Shown: positions 52,667 to 61,852 of the stretch, piece after piece | Position numbering within the stretch: position 1 is the first letter of the stretch | Layout of the letters: every line of letters begins with the position of its first letter | From: DTPU01 sp963827855 | GTDB lineage: Bacteria > Planctomycetota > Phycisphaerae > Sedimentisphaerales > Anaerobacaceae | Length of the DNA: 64,000 bases | Assembly: GCA_963827855.1 (NCBI GenBank) | Contig: CAWHBY010000002.1 | Span: forward strand, 496,001 to 560,000 | Direction of reading: 5' to 3' | Notes under the pieces: model-generated | Seen by the model: only the letters and a program-made list of their open reading frames with translations | Told to the model about the DNA's origin: nothing | The model's database searches: none | Program-made: the position numbers and the translations under genes

Positions 52667-54821
52667 CTCCGCTGGCCACACGGTCCGCCCGAAGGAGCCG
52701 CTCGATGACCTGGCTGGCCGGCACTTCTTCGTCGAGTAGGGCAAAGAGTGAGGGTCTCCAGGGGTCCAGACGGAACGGAATACGGTCTGTCAGGCCGAGG
52801 TACTTGGCCTCGCGCAGATCGTAGACGTGGCAGGCAGCAATGAGTCTGGCGGTGAGGTCCACGGGCCTTTCAAGGGCCTGGTTCCCTCCTGCCTGTTTGA
52901 GGTCCTCACTCATCTGGTAGTCGATGTTCCGCTCGAAGGCCAGGAGTCTGGCCTTGGCCAGCGTGAACCGGTGGATCGTGACGCGGGCGTCTGCGGGTGC
53001 CAGTGCGACCTCAGGGGCAAGGCCGGCCATCGCTCCTCTGATCCAGTCCAACCACGCGAGGTCCGGCGGCTCCCCGAGCCTCGCGCCGACGTAGGCAGCG
53101 ATATCGCCCTCCCTGGACGCTGCTGACAGCGTGCTGAGGCCCGACTTCGCAGCAAAGCACCTCGCACCGGGCGCGGCGACCGGAAACCTGTCCTCAAGCG
53201 GGCTGGCAGGCCGGAGCCTGCCGTGCTCATCGAAGAGACCGGGTGTTCCATCACTCAGGACCACCTTCTCACCCTGCCCTGCCTTCAGAAATGCCTGGAT
53301 CTGGGAGACCTCCTGGTCCGACAAGGCAACAGAGCCCGGCAGGACCAGGGCCTTGTACGCAGACAGGCCCCCCTTTTCGATCTGTTCACAGGAGATGAAT
53401 CGCGGCGAATAGCCGATATCCTGTGTCGCCTTAAGCAGGGCCTTGCGTGCCTTGGCCATGCGGTTGTGGTCTGCCTCGTAGCTGGAGAACCGCCGTAACC
53501 ACGTAGGGCCGTCCACGCAGGACTCGATGAGCCAGTCCACCTGGATGCTGGGCTGGGAGTAGTGGATGGCCACGGGGTCTGTCACCCGCTCAGCCCTGAG
53601 AAACAGCCTAGCCAGGGGACCCGTCATCTCCTGCAGTGCAGGACGCAGGGCCTTCGCCTTGGCAGTGAGGCCGTAGTTGGCTGAGGCCCAGTCCATGCAG
53701 TCCTCGCTCCACCACACAAGACAGCCCCGGTCGCCCAGCAGTAGCAGATGCCAGAGTCTCCGCAGAGCGGGCTGCGTCTGGGTCTCGAAGACCGTGGTCA
53801 AGAGGGGTTTGCCCTCCATGAAGGAGCCGAAGATCTCGCGGCTGCAGCCGATGTCGTAGGGCTCCACCCAATCGAGGACCTTCGACAGCCGCACGAGATC
53901 GTAGCCGCCAAAGGCATGGGGCATCTGGGTGCCCTCAATGCCGACCGGCGTCGCAGGATCGACTGCGTGGGCCGCCTTGCGGAGGTCATCCAGGGTGCGG
54001 GCCAGGGCCAAGTCCATGTAGCTCCTGAAGTCGCACCAGGGCGCAAGGTTCCAGGACGTGGCAGACTGCCTGACTGTGATGGGATCGAAACGCAGGGCCT
54101 GGAGCCTCTGCCAGTCAGGACTGCCTTGTGGCATCGCCTCAGCCGAGGCCATGCGGGCCTTGATGGCGTCCGTCGTAAATGGCCGCACCTCACCCCACGC
54201 GGAGAATCGGGTCTGCCATTCGCGGTTCAGGGCATCGAGGTCCGGATAGACCGTCATCAGCCACTGCCGAAAGGCAGCCAGCGATGCCGGAGAGAAGTCG
54301 TAGTCAAAGGGATTGGCGGAGATCGTCACGGACAGCTCATCCCGGATGTCGTAGGCGATGGGGTGATGGTCCCGGTTCCGCAGGGCCGCTGCAGTCATCT
54401 GCTCCGCCGCCCATGCACGCCAGGCCGTATCGTCCAGGCAATACTCGCGGACCAGGGAGGCCTGGTCGCGGGCCTTGTGCCATGCAGTGACAAAGGACTC
54501 CCAATCCTGGACCTTGGAGTTCCACTTCAGGCACAGCCCCTTGTTGACCACGTTCTCCACGTAGTAAGGAATGTGGTTCTCGACCAGCGGACCCGGGTCT
54601 CCGGCGCCATAGACCATGCCCGCATTGGCTCCCATCTCCCTGAGCCGCTGAAAGAACAGCCCGACCCTGGCCTTGTCCTTGTAGGCGGACTCGCCGATCC
54701 AGAGGACGACCCTGTAGTCGCTGAAGGGTTCGAACCTCGCCTCGCTGCCGGCCCCTGCTGCAGACGGCACCGCAGGATTGGATAGGATCGTGACGAGCGC
54801 AAGGATCAAAGGGCCGGCCAT
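52626..54821 (-). CDS. Secreted GH42-like glycosidase with altered C-terminus
   Basis: A 731-aa protein. It has a signal peptide (MAGPLILALVTILSNPAVPSAAG) and a TIM-barrel (YRVVLWIGESAYKDKARVG, YDIRDELSVTISANPFDYDF, NREWQTRFSAWGEV, GIEGTQMPHAFGGYD), followed by a GATase-like domain (YKALVLPGSVALSDQEVSQ). The overall plan is that of GH42-like beta-galactosidases. The ATG at 54821 has AGGAG six bases ahead. The last ~20 residues are read from the remnant of a response-regulator gene in another frame, so the original stop has been lost by deletion. It is the last gene of the GH106 operon. Confidence 0.8.
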   Translation of the reverse strand: MAGPLILALVTILSNPAVPSAAGAGSEARFEPFSDYRVVLWIGESAYKDKARVGLFFQRLREMGANAGMVYGAGDPGPLVENHIPYYVENVVNKGLCLKWNSKVQDWESFVTAWHKARDQASLVREYCLDDTAWRAWAAEQMTAAALRNRDHHPIAYDIRDELSVTISANPFDYDFSPASLAAFRQWLMTVYPDLDALNREWQTRFSAWGEVRPFTTDAIKARMASAEAMPQGSPDWQRLQALRFDPITVRQSATSWNLAPWCDFRSYMDLALARTLDDLRKAAHAVDPATPVGIEGTQMPHAFGGYDLVRLSKVLDWVEPYDIGCSREIFGSFMEGKPLLTTVFETQTQPALRRLWHLLLLGDRGCLVWWSEDCMDWASANYGLTAKAKALRPALQEMTGPLARLFLRAERVTDPVAIHYSQPSIQVDWLIESCVDGPTWLRRFSSYEADHNRMAKARKALLKATQDIGYSPRFISCEQIEKGGLSAYKALVLPGSVALSDQEVSQIQAFLKAGQGEKVVLSDGTPGLFDEHGRLRPASPLEDRFPVAAPGARCFAAKSGLSTLSAASREGDIAAYVGARLGEPPDLAWLDWIRGAMAGLAPEVALAPADARVTIHRFTLAKARLLAFERNIDYQMSEDLKQAGGNQALERPVDLTARLIAACHVYDLREAKYLGLTDRIPFRLDPWRPSLFALLDEEVPASQVIERLLRADRVASGEALSHPAGLQPAG

Positions 54822-54829
54822 GGGCACTC

Positions 54830-55054
54830 CTATCGCATCCGGTGGATCTGCTTGACGATCAGGACCATCATTCCAGCGAATCCCACGAAGAAGCCGGCGA
54901 TCAGGAACCAGGGAGAGGTGTGCAGGGCCTCGTCGAGCTTGTACCCGCCGTAGGAGCACACGGCCAGCACGCCACAGAACTCCGTGGCGAGGCCCACCCA
55001 CTGGACATACTCGGCGCTGTTGCGGTCCTGCTTTGACTTGTCAGGCTGATCCAT
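54830..55054 (-). CDS. AtpZ/AtpI-like small membrane protein
   Basis: A 74-aa protein with two membrane helices (EFCGVLAVCSYGGYKLDEAL, WFLIAGFFVGFAGMMVLIV) and a D-x-LD-like turn between them. This matches AtpZ-type proteins, normally found beside F0F1-ATPase genes and involved in ATPase assembly or Mg/Ca transport. Here it sits alone in a polysaccharide operon. The ATG at 55054 has AGGAGGTG upstream. Its role in this place is unclear. Confidence 0.7.
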   Translation of the reverse strand: MDQPDKSKQDRNSAEYVQWVGLATEFCGVLAVCSYGGYKLDEALHTSPWFLIAGFFVGFAGMMVLIVKQIHRMR

Positions 55055-55078
55055 GGTCACCTCCTGAAGCCGCCCCAC

Positions 55079-56383
55079 TCACGGCAGCAGGTGCATCTGC
55101 ATGAACTTGAGGAACTGGTCCCAGTCTGCGGCCAAGGTCCCATGTCCACCTGCGTGCATGGCATACCCGATCGTGTGCAGGATGGCCTGTCCTGCGGCCG
55201 GCATCTGGTCCGTGCCGAGGCCCTGCTTGCCGAGCAACTGATACACCGGCCCTGCAGCCACTGCCGCCAGAAACTCACCCTCGGGGTCCGACCAGATGTC
55301 TGCATCGCCGGTCTGCAGGAGCACAGGGCGGGGTGCGATCAGGGCAAGGAGCATGTGGCTGTCGACGGGGAATTGATCGACGTGATCGCCGTACTTCTGG
55401 TAGTTGCCGCAGAACTGGTAGGGATACCGAGAAGGGGCTGTCAGGTGCTTGATGGTCTCGCCGTAGCTGCGACGGCTCAAGGCAGCCCCACCCTCACCCG
55501 AGCAACTGGCGATCACCATGGCAAACCGCGGGTCCCGGGCGCCTGCCCAGAGGACGGTCTTGCCCAGCCGGGACACACCCACGATCGCGACCCGCTTGGC
55601 ATCCACGCCGCTGTCTGTCTCCAGATAGTCCAGGGCGCGGCTCAGGCCCCAGGCCCAGGCCGCGATCGAACCCCACTCGTCGGGCGCAGGCTCTGTCTGG
55701 CCCTGCTTGAGGGTGAGCCCTCGCACGCCGAGCTGCACGCCGCCGGCAAAGTCCGGATCGATGTCGCCGTAGTAAACAGAGGCCACGCCGATCCCTGCGT
55801 CCAGGAAAGGCCTGATGTTGAGCCGTCCGAACGGCATGCTGGGGGCGGGAACCTTCTTCTTGTCCCTGCCCCAGATCTCTCCGGGCCTGATCCCGGGGTC
55901 ATCGGCGATGCTGGAGTTGGCGGTGAAACCCAGGTTGAGCAGGAGGGGCACAGGCTTGGCCGCGCCTGCAGGCAGGTAGATCAGCAGGTCCATCTTGGGC
56001 CCTGCCTTGTCTTTGGAGAAGAAGATCGTCACCTGCCTGCGCACCGCCTTGGCGTCCAGGGCTGACGAGCCCTTGTCGAACACGTCGAAGCTCATGTCCG
56101 CAGGACGCCCAGGGCTGCGGCCAAACTGGTTCTCCTCGAACAGGCGGACGATCTCGGGTCTGCGTTTCTGGTACCAGGTATGGGCATCCTGGACCCGGCT
56201 TCCGTCAGCGAGGACCAGGGGATCTGGAAGCGTATAGGTGCCTACCCGCGTCTCGTCATAGTTGACGGGGATGCCTGCGACCTCCTTGCGAACCGCGCCA
56301 CCCGACTGGCCACAGCAAGGCTGCACGACGATCACCCCGACCCATAGCGCCAGTATGAAAGAACGACAAATGGACATGGACAC
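55079..56383 (-). CDS. Secreted CE15-like (glucuronoyl) esterase
   Basis: A 434-aa alpha/beta hydrolase with a signal peptide (FILALWVGVIVVQPCCGQSG). The nucleophile elbow is GVSRLGKT, a variant of the CE15 GCSRxGK motif. IASCSGEGGAAL contains the likely catalytic Glu, and HAGGHGTLAADWDQF the His. CE15 enzymes cleave ester links between glucuronoxylan and lignin; this branch is less well characterised. AGGAGG precedes the ATG. It follows the GH106 gene by three bases. Confidence 0.84.
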   Translation of the reverse strand: MSMSICRSFILALWVGVIVVQPCCGQSGGAVRKEVAGIPVNYDETRVGTYTLPDPLVLADGSRVQDAHTWYQKRRPEIVRLFEENQFGRSPGRPADMSFDVFDKGSSALDAKAVRRQVTIFFSKDKAGPKMDLLIYLPAGAAKPVPLLLNLGFTANSSIADDPGIRPGEIWGRDKKKVPAPSMPFGRLNIRPFLDAGIGVASVYYGDIDPDFAGGVQLGVRGLTLKQGQTEPAPDEWGSIAAWAWGLSRALDYLETDSGVDAKRVAIVGVSRLGKTVLWAGARDPRFAMVIASCSGEGGAALSRRSYGETIKHLTAPSRYPYQFCGNYQKYGDHVDQFPVDSHMLLALIAPRPVLLQTGDADIWSDPEGEFLAAVAAGPVYQLLGKQGLGTDQMPAAGQAILHTIGYAMHAGGHGTLAADWDQFLKFMQMHLLP

Positions 56384-56386
56384 CTC

Positions 56387-59300
56387 CTAGTGAGTACTTT
56401 GCCGGTGGCCGGCCACTGACACGATCGTCACAGGGCCCATCAGGCCGGAGGCAGCCAAGGGAGCGGGCCCGCCAAAGCCCAGACCCGCGGGCGATCCTCC
56501 TGAAAGGACCTTCTCGTCCGCTGGCGCCATCCGGTCGCCTGCAATCCGATTGGTCCATTGGTTGGTCACCCGGACCTCCAGTTGATTGGCTCCAGGCCTG
56601 ATCGCGTCTGTGACATCCACCCTGTAGGGCGGCTTCCAGGAGGTTTCGAACGTCTTGCCATTGAGCGAGACCGTGGCCAGGTCCCCCACCGCACCCAGGT
56701 CGAGCTCGACCTTTGGCCCGCCGATGAGCCACGACCGCTCCGCAGTGAAGCCCAGGCTGTAGGTCGCCATGCCTGAGAAGTACTTGACTCCCTCGTTGGG
56801 ATCACTGGTCCAGGATTCCAGAGCCTGGAGCCCGATCCGCTCCGGGGCGCCCAGGCCAGCCGGGAAACTCACCTGCCAGGGCCCGGCCAGCGTGGCCAGG
56901 GTCGATCGCATGGGCCGGCTGGCTGGCCGGGACTGCGACTCGCTGGGCCTGCGGAACACCACGAAGACCGACTCTCGCTGGTCCAGTTGCAGCGGCACTG
57001 CAGTCAGGCCGCCGGCATCGCTGTGGCCAGCCGGTTCAATCTCGCCTGTGTCGGGATGCCAGAGCTCGGCCTGCCTTCCGCTGACGCGGAACCGGACCTC
57101 CAGGTCCACTGCACGGTCTGCCCGATTGGCCAGGAAGAAGACGTCACTCTCTCCTGCCCGGCGGTGGATCCACGCCAACTCGGCATCCAGAGGCCTGCTG
57201 TACTCGACGTCCTTGGCCACGCCCAGAGAGGCGAGGACCTCTGCGAGCGGTTGCCCCCACACGACCAGGCCCTTTCCGTACGACCGCCGCGTCCTGCTGA
57301 CCCCGTCCAGATCTCCCCACAGGGGTGCGGCCAGGGCCCGCACCTGGTCGTCGGTCGCCGGGTAACCTGCCAGGCTGGGCGATCTCACGGGTCTGCGGCC
57401 CACGACCGTGGCGCCATCCCTGACGAGCTGATGGATCTTGCGGAGCACGGGCTGGGTCATGGCATCGATCTCGGGCAGGACCAGCACACGGTAGCTCATG
57501 CCATCGGGCAGGATGAGCCTGCCGTCCTCGGCCACCGACATCCTGTTGAGCAGGACGTCCGCGTTGACGTAGTCGAAGTCGTGGCCCTGAGGGACGGCCG
57601 GAGTCAGGCCTGCGCCCCAGAAAGGCATGGTCGAGGGGGCCCCCTCGTTGAGCAGGTAGGCGAGGTCCGCCACGAACAGGCCCTGTTGCAGCATGAAGCA
57701 ATTGCGGGCCAGGTAGGTCATGAAAGGCCCTGCCTGGTCCGCCCAGGTGATGTTGCGATGGATGTGGGTGCCGACCATCGTGTTGCCCGGCTTGGTGTCG
57801 AGCGGCTGGTGGGCGGAGGTGTGGAAGACGAACCGGTTCACGCCCTGCGCAAGCCAGTAGTCTCCGACCTTCTTCAAGGTGTAGGGCGACTCGTACCCCC
57901 CTCCTGTAAAGGCCTCTGCAGCAGCCAGCGTCTTGCCGTACACGTGGGCCGCAGAGGCGGCGCCGCGGACGTCCTGGTAGTACATGGGCTCCGGATGCAG
58001 GTCCCTCACCCAGAACTCGGCCATGGGGATGTCGACCTTGCTCTTGTTGAGCAGCGTGTCTTCGGGGATCTCCAGCGAGACGCCTGCAGCCTCCGCGTAG
58101 ATGCCGAGGCCCTGACGTCTCAGCAGGTCTGCCATGACGCCGTAGTGACACTCGGCGAACAGATCGGCCAGGGTCCGGCGGAAGTCCCAAAGGAAACGAT
58201 CGCTGGCCTCGGAGCCATCCACAACGAGGCCGGTCAGGCAGGGCAAATAGGGCGTCGGGTCGTAACCGCTGATCCTGCGGAACTGGCCGATCATGTCGTC
58301 TGTCCAGTTCTGCATGCCCGCCTCCCAGCTGTCCATCATCACGTACTGAAGGCCTGCGCCAAACAGCGGACCCAGGGCCTTGGCGAGCGGGTCGATGTAT
58401 CCGTGGTAGTAGGCCTCCATGTGCCTGGCATTGAGCTTGTCCACCTCATAGCCCAGACCGCTGGCAGGCGCAGGCCTGTTCTTGGCGCCGGTCAGCGAGC
58501 ATCCCATCCTGAGGACCATCCACCGGCCGGATGGGACGTCCCACTCCAAAGTGCCGTCGTGGGCCAGCTTGGAGGTCAGGTCGATCACCTGGGAGGGACG
58601 TATGCCCGCCTCTGAAGGGACCTCAGCGGTAGGCACAGAATCGTATTCAAAGAGGAAGCTGAAGCCCGCCTTCTCCTCCCATCGGTGTACCCGGGCGCCG
58701 CTGTGCAGCACAGCCTCTGCCAGGATGTACTCTCGCACCGGTGCAGGCGCAGAGCGGCCCATGGTGGCTGCAGGACCCAAAGGTCCACCGGTCAGCTCGA
58801 TCCGATAGATCCTCGCCGTGGTCCGGTCAAACGCGAAGGTCCGCACCCGGCCCTGGCGGTAGAGCTGCGCGCCGGGCAGGGTCACGAGGGTGCGGAAGGC
58901 CACGCCATCCTCGCTGGCCAGCACGCGTCCTACCGGTATGCCGCCCCGGCCTGCCAGGGAGATCGCACGACCGGCGAACGGCTCGTTGAATTCGAACTGC
59001 ACCCAGGCAGGCGAGCCATCCTGCGGAACCGGCAGGGTCAGGGTCGAATTCAGGTCATCATCCAGCAAGGCCGCACCCGCATCAGCAGATCCCACGCTGG
59101 TAGTGACCTTCGGATGCAGATCCGCCACGTTCACCTCTGCAGCCGGCGTGGGAAAGGCCACGACCGCGCTGTCGCCGTACCAGGTGGGATCTGTCTGGTC
59201 GCCGCGGCCGCCTGTCCTGAGGTTGCGGATGGGCCCATTGTTCGAGGGCGGCTGCGGGAGTCTGGCCCTGAATCGCTGCGGCCCCTGCACCTCCATCCGG

Positions 59301-59734
59301 CTCCAGACCAGCTTCTTCATGGCCTGCTCAGGCCTCACCCAGGGCCCGCCCGTCTCGCTCCAACCGGCAGAGCTGAAGATCGCCATCTCCAATCCGAGAC
59401 GCTGGGCCTCCGCCGCTGCATGGCGGACTGCGTCAAGCCACTGGGGACTCCCGAACTCGATCTTCGGCTCTACTGACTGGCCGCCGCCAGAGGCGACATC
59501 GGCCAGTTGCATGCCGGCGATACCCACCCGCTTCATCCATTCGAGGTCCTTGGTGATCCCCGACTGGGTGACATTGCCCGCAGTCCAGTGCCACCAGGTC
59601 CTTGGCTTGGCCAAGTCAGGAGGCACCTTGAACCCCTGTTCGAGTGCATCCGCCCCAGCCTGGCCGAGGGCCGCGGCAGCGAGCCACCCTGCCACAACCG
59701 CCGCGAGAGTCAGGATCCTGTACGCATCGCGCAT
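56387..59734 (-). CDS. Secreted GH106-like alpha-L-rhamnosidase
   Basis: A 1,115-aa enzyme with a signal peptide (LTLAAVVAGWLAAAALGQAG). It starts FKVPPDLAKPRTWWHWTAGNV, followed by GITKDLEWMKRVGIAGMQL, the GH106 N-terminal barrel. A middle region (GLQYVMMDSWEAGMQNWTDDM) holds probable catalytic acids. C-terminal beta domains (LDLGAVGDLATVSLNGKTF) are galactose-binding-like. GH106 removes alpha-L-rhamnose from pectic or other glycans. AAGGA precedes the ATG. It leads the operon with the esterase, AtpZ-like and GH42-like genes. Confidence 0.86.
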   Translation of the reverse strand: MRDAYRILTLAAVVAGWLAAAALGQAGADALEQGFKVPPDLAKPRTWWHWTAGNVTQSGITKDLEWMKRVGIAGMQLADVASGGGQSVEPKIEFGSPQWLDAVRHAAAEAQRLGLEMAIFSSAGWSETGGPWVRPEQAMKKLVWSRMEVQGPQRFRARLPQPPSNNGPIRNLRTGGRGDQTDPTWYGDSAVVAFPTPAAEVNVADLHPKVTTSVGSADAGAALLDDDLNSTLTLPVPQDGSPAWVQFEFNEPFAGRAISLAGRGGIPVGRVLASEDGVAFRTLVTLPGAQLYRQGRVRTFAFDRTTARIYRIELTGGPLGPAATMGRSAPAPVREYILAEAVLHSGARVHRWEEKAGFSFLFEYDSVPTAEVPSEAGIRPSQVIDLTSKLAHDGTLEWDVPSGRWMVLRMGCSLTGAKNRPAPASGLGYEVDKLNARHMEAYYHGYIDPLAKALGPLFGAGLQYVMMDSWEAGMQNWTDDMIGQFRRISGYDPTPYLPCLTGLVVDGSEASDRFLWDFRRTLADLFAECHYGVMADLLRRQGLGIYAEAAGVSLEIPEDTLLNKSKVDIPMAEFWVRDLHPEPMYYQDVRGAASAAHVYGKTLAAAEAFTGGGYESPYTLKKVGDYWLAQGVNRFVFHTSAHQPLDTKPGNTMVGTHIHRNITWADQAGPFMTYLARNCFMLQQGLFVADLAYLLNEGAPSTMPFWGAGLTPAVPQGHDFDYVNADVLLNRMSVAEDGRLILPDGMSYRVLVLPEIDAMTQPVLRKIHQLVRDGATVVGRRPVRSPSLAGYPATDDQVRALAAPLWGDLDGVSRTRRSYGKGLVVWGQPLAEVLASLGVAKDVEYSRPLDAELAWIHRRAGESDVFFLANRADRAVDLEVRFRVSGRQAELWHPDTGEIEPAGHSDAGGLTAVPLQLDQRESVFVVFRRPSESQSRPASRPMRSTLATLAGPWQVSFPAGLGAPERIGLQALESWTSDPNEGVKYFSGMATYSLGFTAERSWLIGGPKVELDLGAVGDLATVSLNGKTFETSWKPPYRVDVTDAIRPGANQLEVRVTNQWTNRIAGDRMAPADEKVLSGGSPAGLGFGGPAPLAASGLMGPVTIVSVAGHRQSTH

Positions 59735-59795
59735 GATTCGATCCTTCCAATGATCCAGTCATTTAACGGGCTAGCGGTTCCGGGATCAACAACAA

Positions 59796-61844
59796 ATGAA
59801 AACTCCTTCAGCTCTCCTCTCTGGAAGTGGAAGGCAGGCCCGAAATCGCGTGCGAAAAAGGGGCCTTTGGGATAGCATGGACGGCCTCATGGTCAGGCAC
59901 AAGGGTATGGCAAGAAAGGCCGGTCCATCCAGGCGCAGCCCCGCCTCCGGCGGGACGGCCGGAGCGGCGACTGCGAGGACCTGGAGCCTCGGCAGCGTAG
60001 CTTGCGTGGCCGTGATCCTGGTCGCTACTGCGATCCTGTACAGCCCTGCGATGAACCACCCATTCACCAACTGGGACGATGACCGGCAGGTCACGGGCAA
60101 CGCGGACATCCGCGATCTGTCCCTTGCGGGCATCAGGAAGATCTTCACAAGCACCACGGTCTCCCTCTACCAACCACTGACCTCCCTCGTCTATGCCCTG
60201 GAGTACCGCGTTGCAGGTCTCGATCCGCGGGTCTACCACGGCGTCTGCGTGTTCGTGCACCTGGTGAACATCGTGCTGGCCTACGTGTTCATCCAGCGGC
60301 TGTGCGGCCAAAGGACCCTCGCCGTCATCGTCGCAGGTCTGTTCGCGGTGCACCCCCTGCAGGTCGAGGCCGTGGCATGGGTCTCGTCCCTCAGCGTCCT
60401 GCTCTCGTCGCTGTTCTATCTGGCGGCCATGGTCCTGTACCTGACCTACAGCCGCACAGGCAAGCTGCAGTACCTCGCAGCCGTAGGGGTCTTGTTCATC
60501 TTCGCCCTCCTGGCCAAGACCAGCGCAGCCACCCTGCCCTTGGCACTGCTGGTCATCGATCTCTATCTCCAGAGGGGGCCCATCCAGAGGGTCCTGCTGG
60601 AGAAGGTCCCCCTGCTGGCCCTCTCTGCACTGTTCGGGGCGATCACCATGGCGAGCCGCGGCGGCGCAAGCCACGTGCAGGACTTTGCGACGCGGTATTC
60701 CCTTGTGCAGCGGGCCTCGATCGTATGCTACTCGTGCCTGTGGTACGTGGGCAAGCTGATTGCTCCGACCGGGCTGTCTGCGTTCTGCCCCTTCCCGGAC
60801 AAGGTCAATGGCTCGCTCCCCTGGCTGTTTACCCTCTCGCCGATCCTGCTGGCGGGACTTGCCGCGGCCGTGTGGCTCAGCGGCCGCCACAGGCGGCTCC
60901 TGGCCTTTGCAGGCCTGTTCACCCTGGCCTGCCTGCTGCTGGTGGTGCAGATCGTGCCTATCAGCGAGCTGATGGTCTGCGATCGCTACGCCTATGTCCC
61001 GTGCATCGGCCTCTTCTTCGTGGTCGCCACTGCAGCCTGGGCGATCGGATCGCGAGGCCTCCTCTTCAAGGCCGCAGCCACAGCCGCAGTGGGGCTGGTC
61101 CTGGCCCTCTTTGCCGGCCTCACACACGAGAGGATCGCGGTGTGGCGGGACAGTCTGACGTTGTGGAATGACGTGATCGCCAAACAGGACCACATCTGGG
61201 CCGCCTATCTCAACCGAGGCCTTGCCGAATCGCAGGCAGGAGACTACAACGCCGCCATCGCGGACTTCAACGCCACCCTGCAGCTCAATCCCAGGTCGGA
61301 GATGGCCCTGAACAACCGGGCAGGATGCTACACCTATCTGCGCAACTGGCCTGCCGCCCTGCAGGATTTCGATAGCGCCATCCAACTGAAGCCCAATCCC
61401 GACTACCTCATCAACCGCGGCATCCTCAAACAGAAGATGGGAGATACCGCCGGAGCACTGCGGGATTTCGACGCCGTGATCGAGGCCCATGCACGACACA
61501 GCCGAGGTCTGTGCGAGAGGGCAGATGCCTACCGTGCGATGGGGAACTGGCCAAAGGCCATCGCCGATTACCAGTCGCTGCTGGCGGCCTATCCGGGACA
61601 CGCCTACGCAGCCTTCTGGCTGGGCGCGGTCCTGCTGGAGACCGGCGACTGCGATGGAGCGGTGACCACCTTGAACGAGGCGATACGCCTGGGCTATCCG
61701 CAGCCCGGCGCAGCCCACTTCCTGATCGGGATGGCCTACCAGAGGCTGGGCAAACGGGACCTGGCAACAGAGTCCCTGCAGAAGGCCCACCAACTCGGCG
61801 ACTCCAGGGCCATGGTCGAGCTCCGCCGGATGGAGGGTCGTTAG
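59796..61844 (+). CDS. TMTC-like membrane protein with TPR repeats
   Basis: A 682-aa protein. After a basic N-terminus of about 65 residues, a helix is followed by NHPFTNWDDDRQVTGN, an Asp-rich loop like that of O-mannosyltransferase (GT39/PMT, TMTC) proteins. Many membrane helices (VYHGVCVFVHLVNIVLAY, VAGLFAVHPLQVEAVAWVSS) precede C-terminal tetratricopeptide repeats (AAYLNRGLAESQAGDYNAAI, LINRGILKQKMGDTAGALRD). The group is widespread in this type of genome. Several ATGs are possible (59796, 59877 and others), so the N-terminus is uncertain. A glycosyltransferase activity is inferred. Confidence 0.75.
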   Translation: MKTPSALLSGSGRQARNRVRKRGLWDSMDGLMVRHKGMARKAGPSRRSPASGGTAGAATARTWSLGSVACVAVILVATAILYSPAMNHPFTNWDDDRQVTGNADIRDLSLAGIRKIFTSTTVSLYQPLTSLVYALEYRVAGLDPRVYHGVCVFVHLVNIVLAYVFIQRLCGQRTLAVIVAGLFAVHPLQVEAVAWVSSLSVLLSSLFYLAAMVLYLTYSRTGKLQYLAAVGVLFIFALLAKTSAATLPLALLVIDLYLQRGPIQRVLLEKVPLLALSALFGAITMASRGGASHVQDFATRYSLVQRASIVCYSCLWYVGKLIAPTGLSAFCPFPDKVNGSLPWLFTLSPILLAGLAAAVWLSGRHRRLLAFAGLFTLACLLLVVQIVPISELMVCDRYAYVPCIGLFFVVATAAWAIGSRGLLFKAAATAAVGLVLALFAGLTHERIAVWRDSLTLWNDVIAKQDHIWAAYLNRGLAESQAGDYNAAIADFNATLQLNPRSEMALNNRAGCYTYLRNWPAALQDFDSAIQLKPNPDYLINRGILKQKMGDTAGALRDFDAVIEAHARHSRGLCERADAYRAMGNWPKAIADYQSLLAAYPGHAYAAFWLGAVLLETGDCDGAVTTLNEAIRLGYPQPGAAHFLIGMAYQRLGKRDLATESLQKAHQLGDSRAMVELRRMEGR

Positions 61845-61852
61845 AGTCTATC

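Noticed and set aside
55079..56383. GVSRLGK as a damaged active site in the CE15-like esterase
   Set aside because: Ser, Arg and Lys of the motif are retained, and related secreted esterases vary at the Cys position, so the enzyme is probably active.
59808..61793. Long minus-strand open frame of 661 codons
   Set aside because: It is a shadow of the TMTC/TPR gene; Gln/His/Asp-rich composition is typical of antisense frames.
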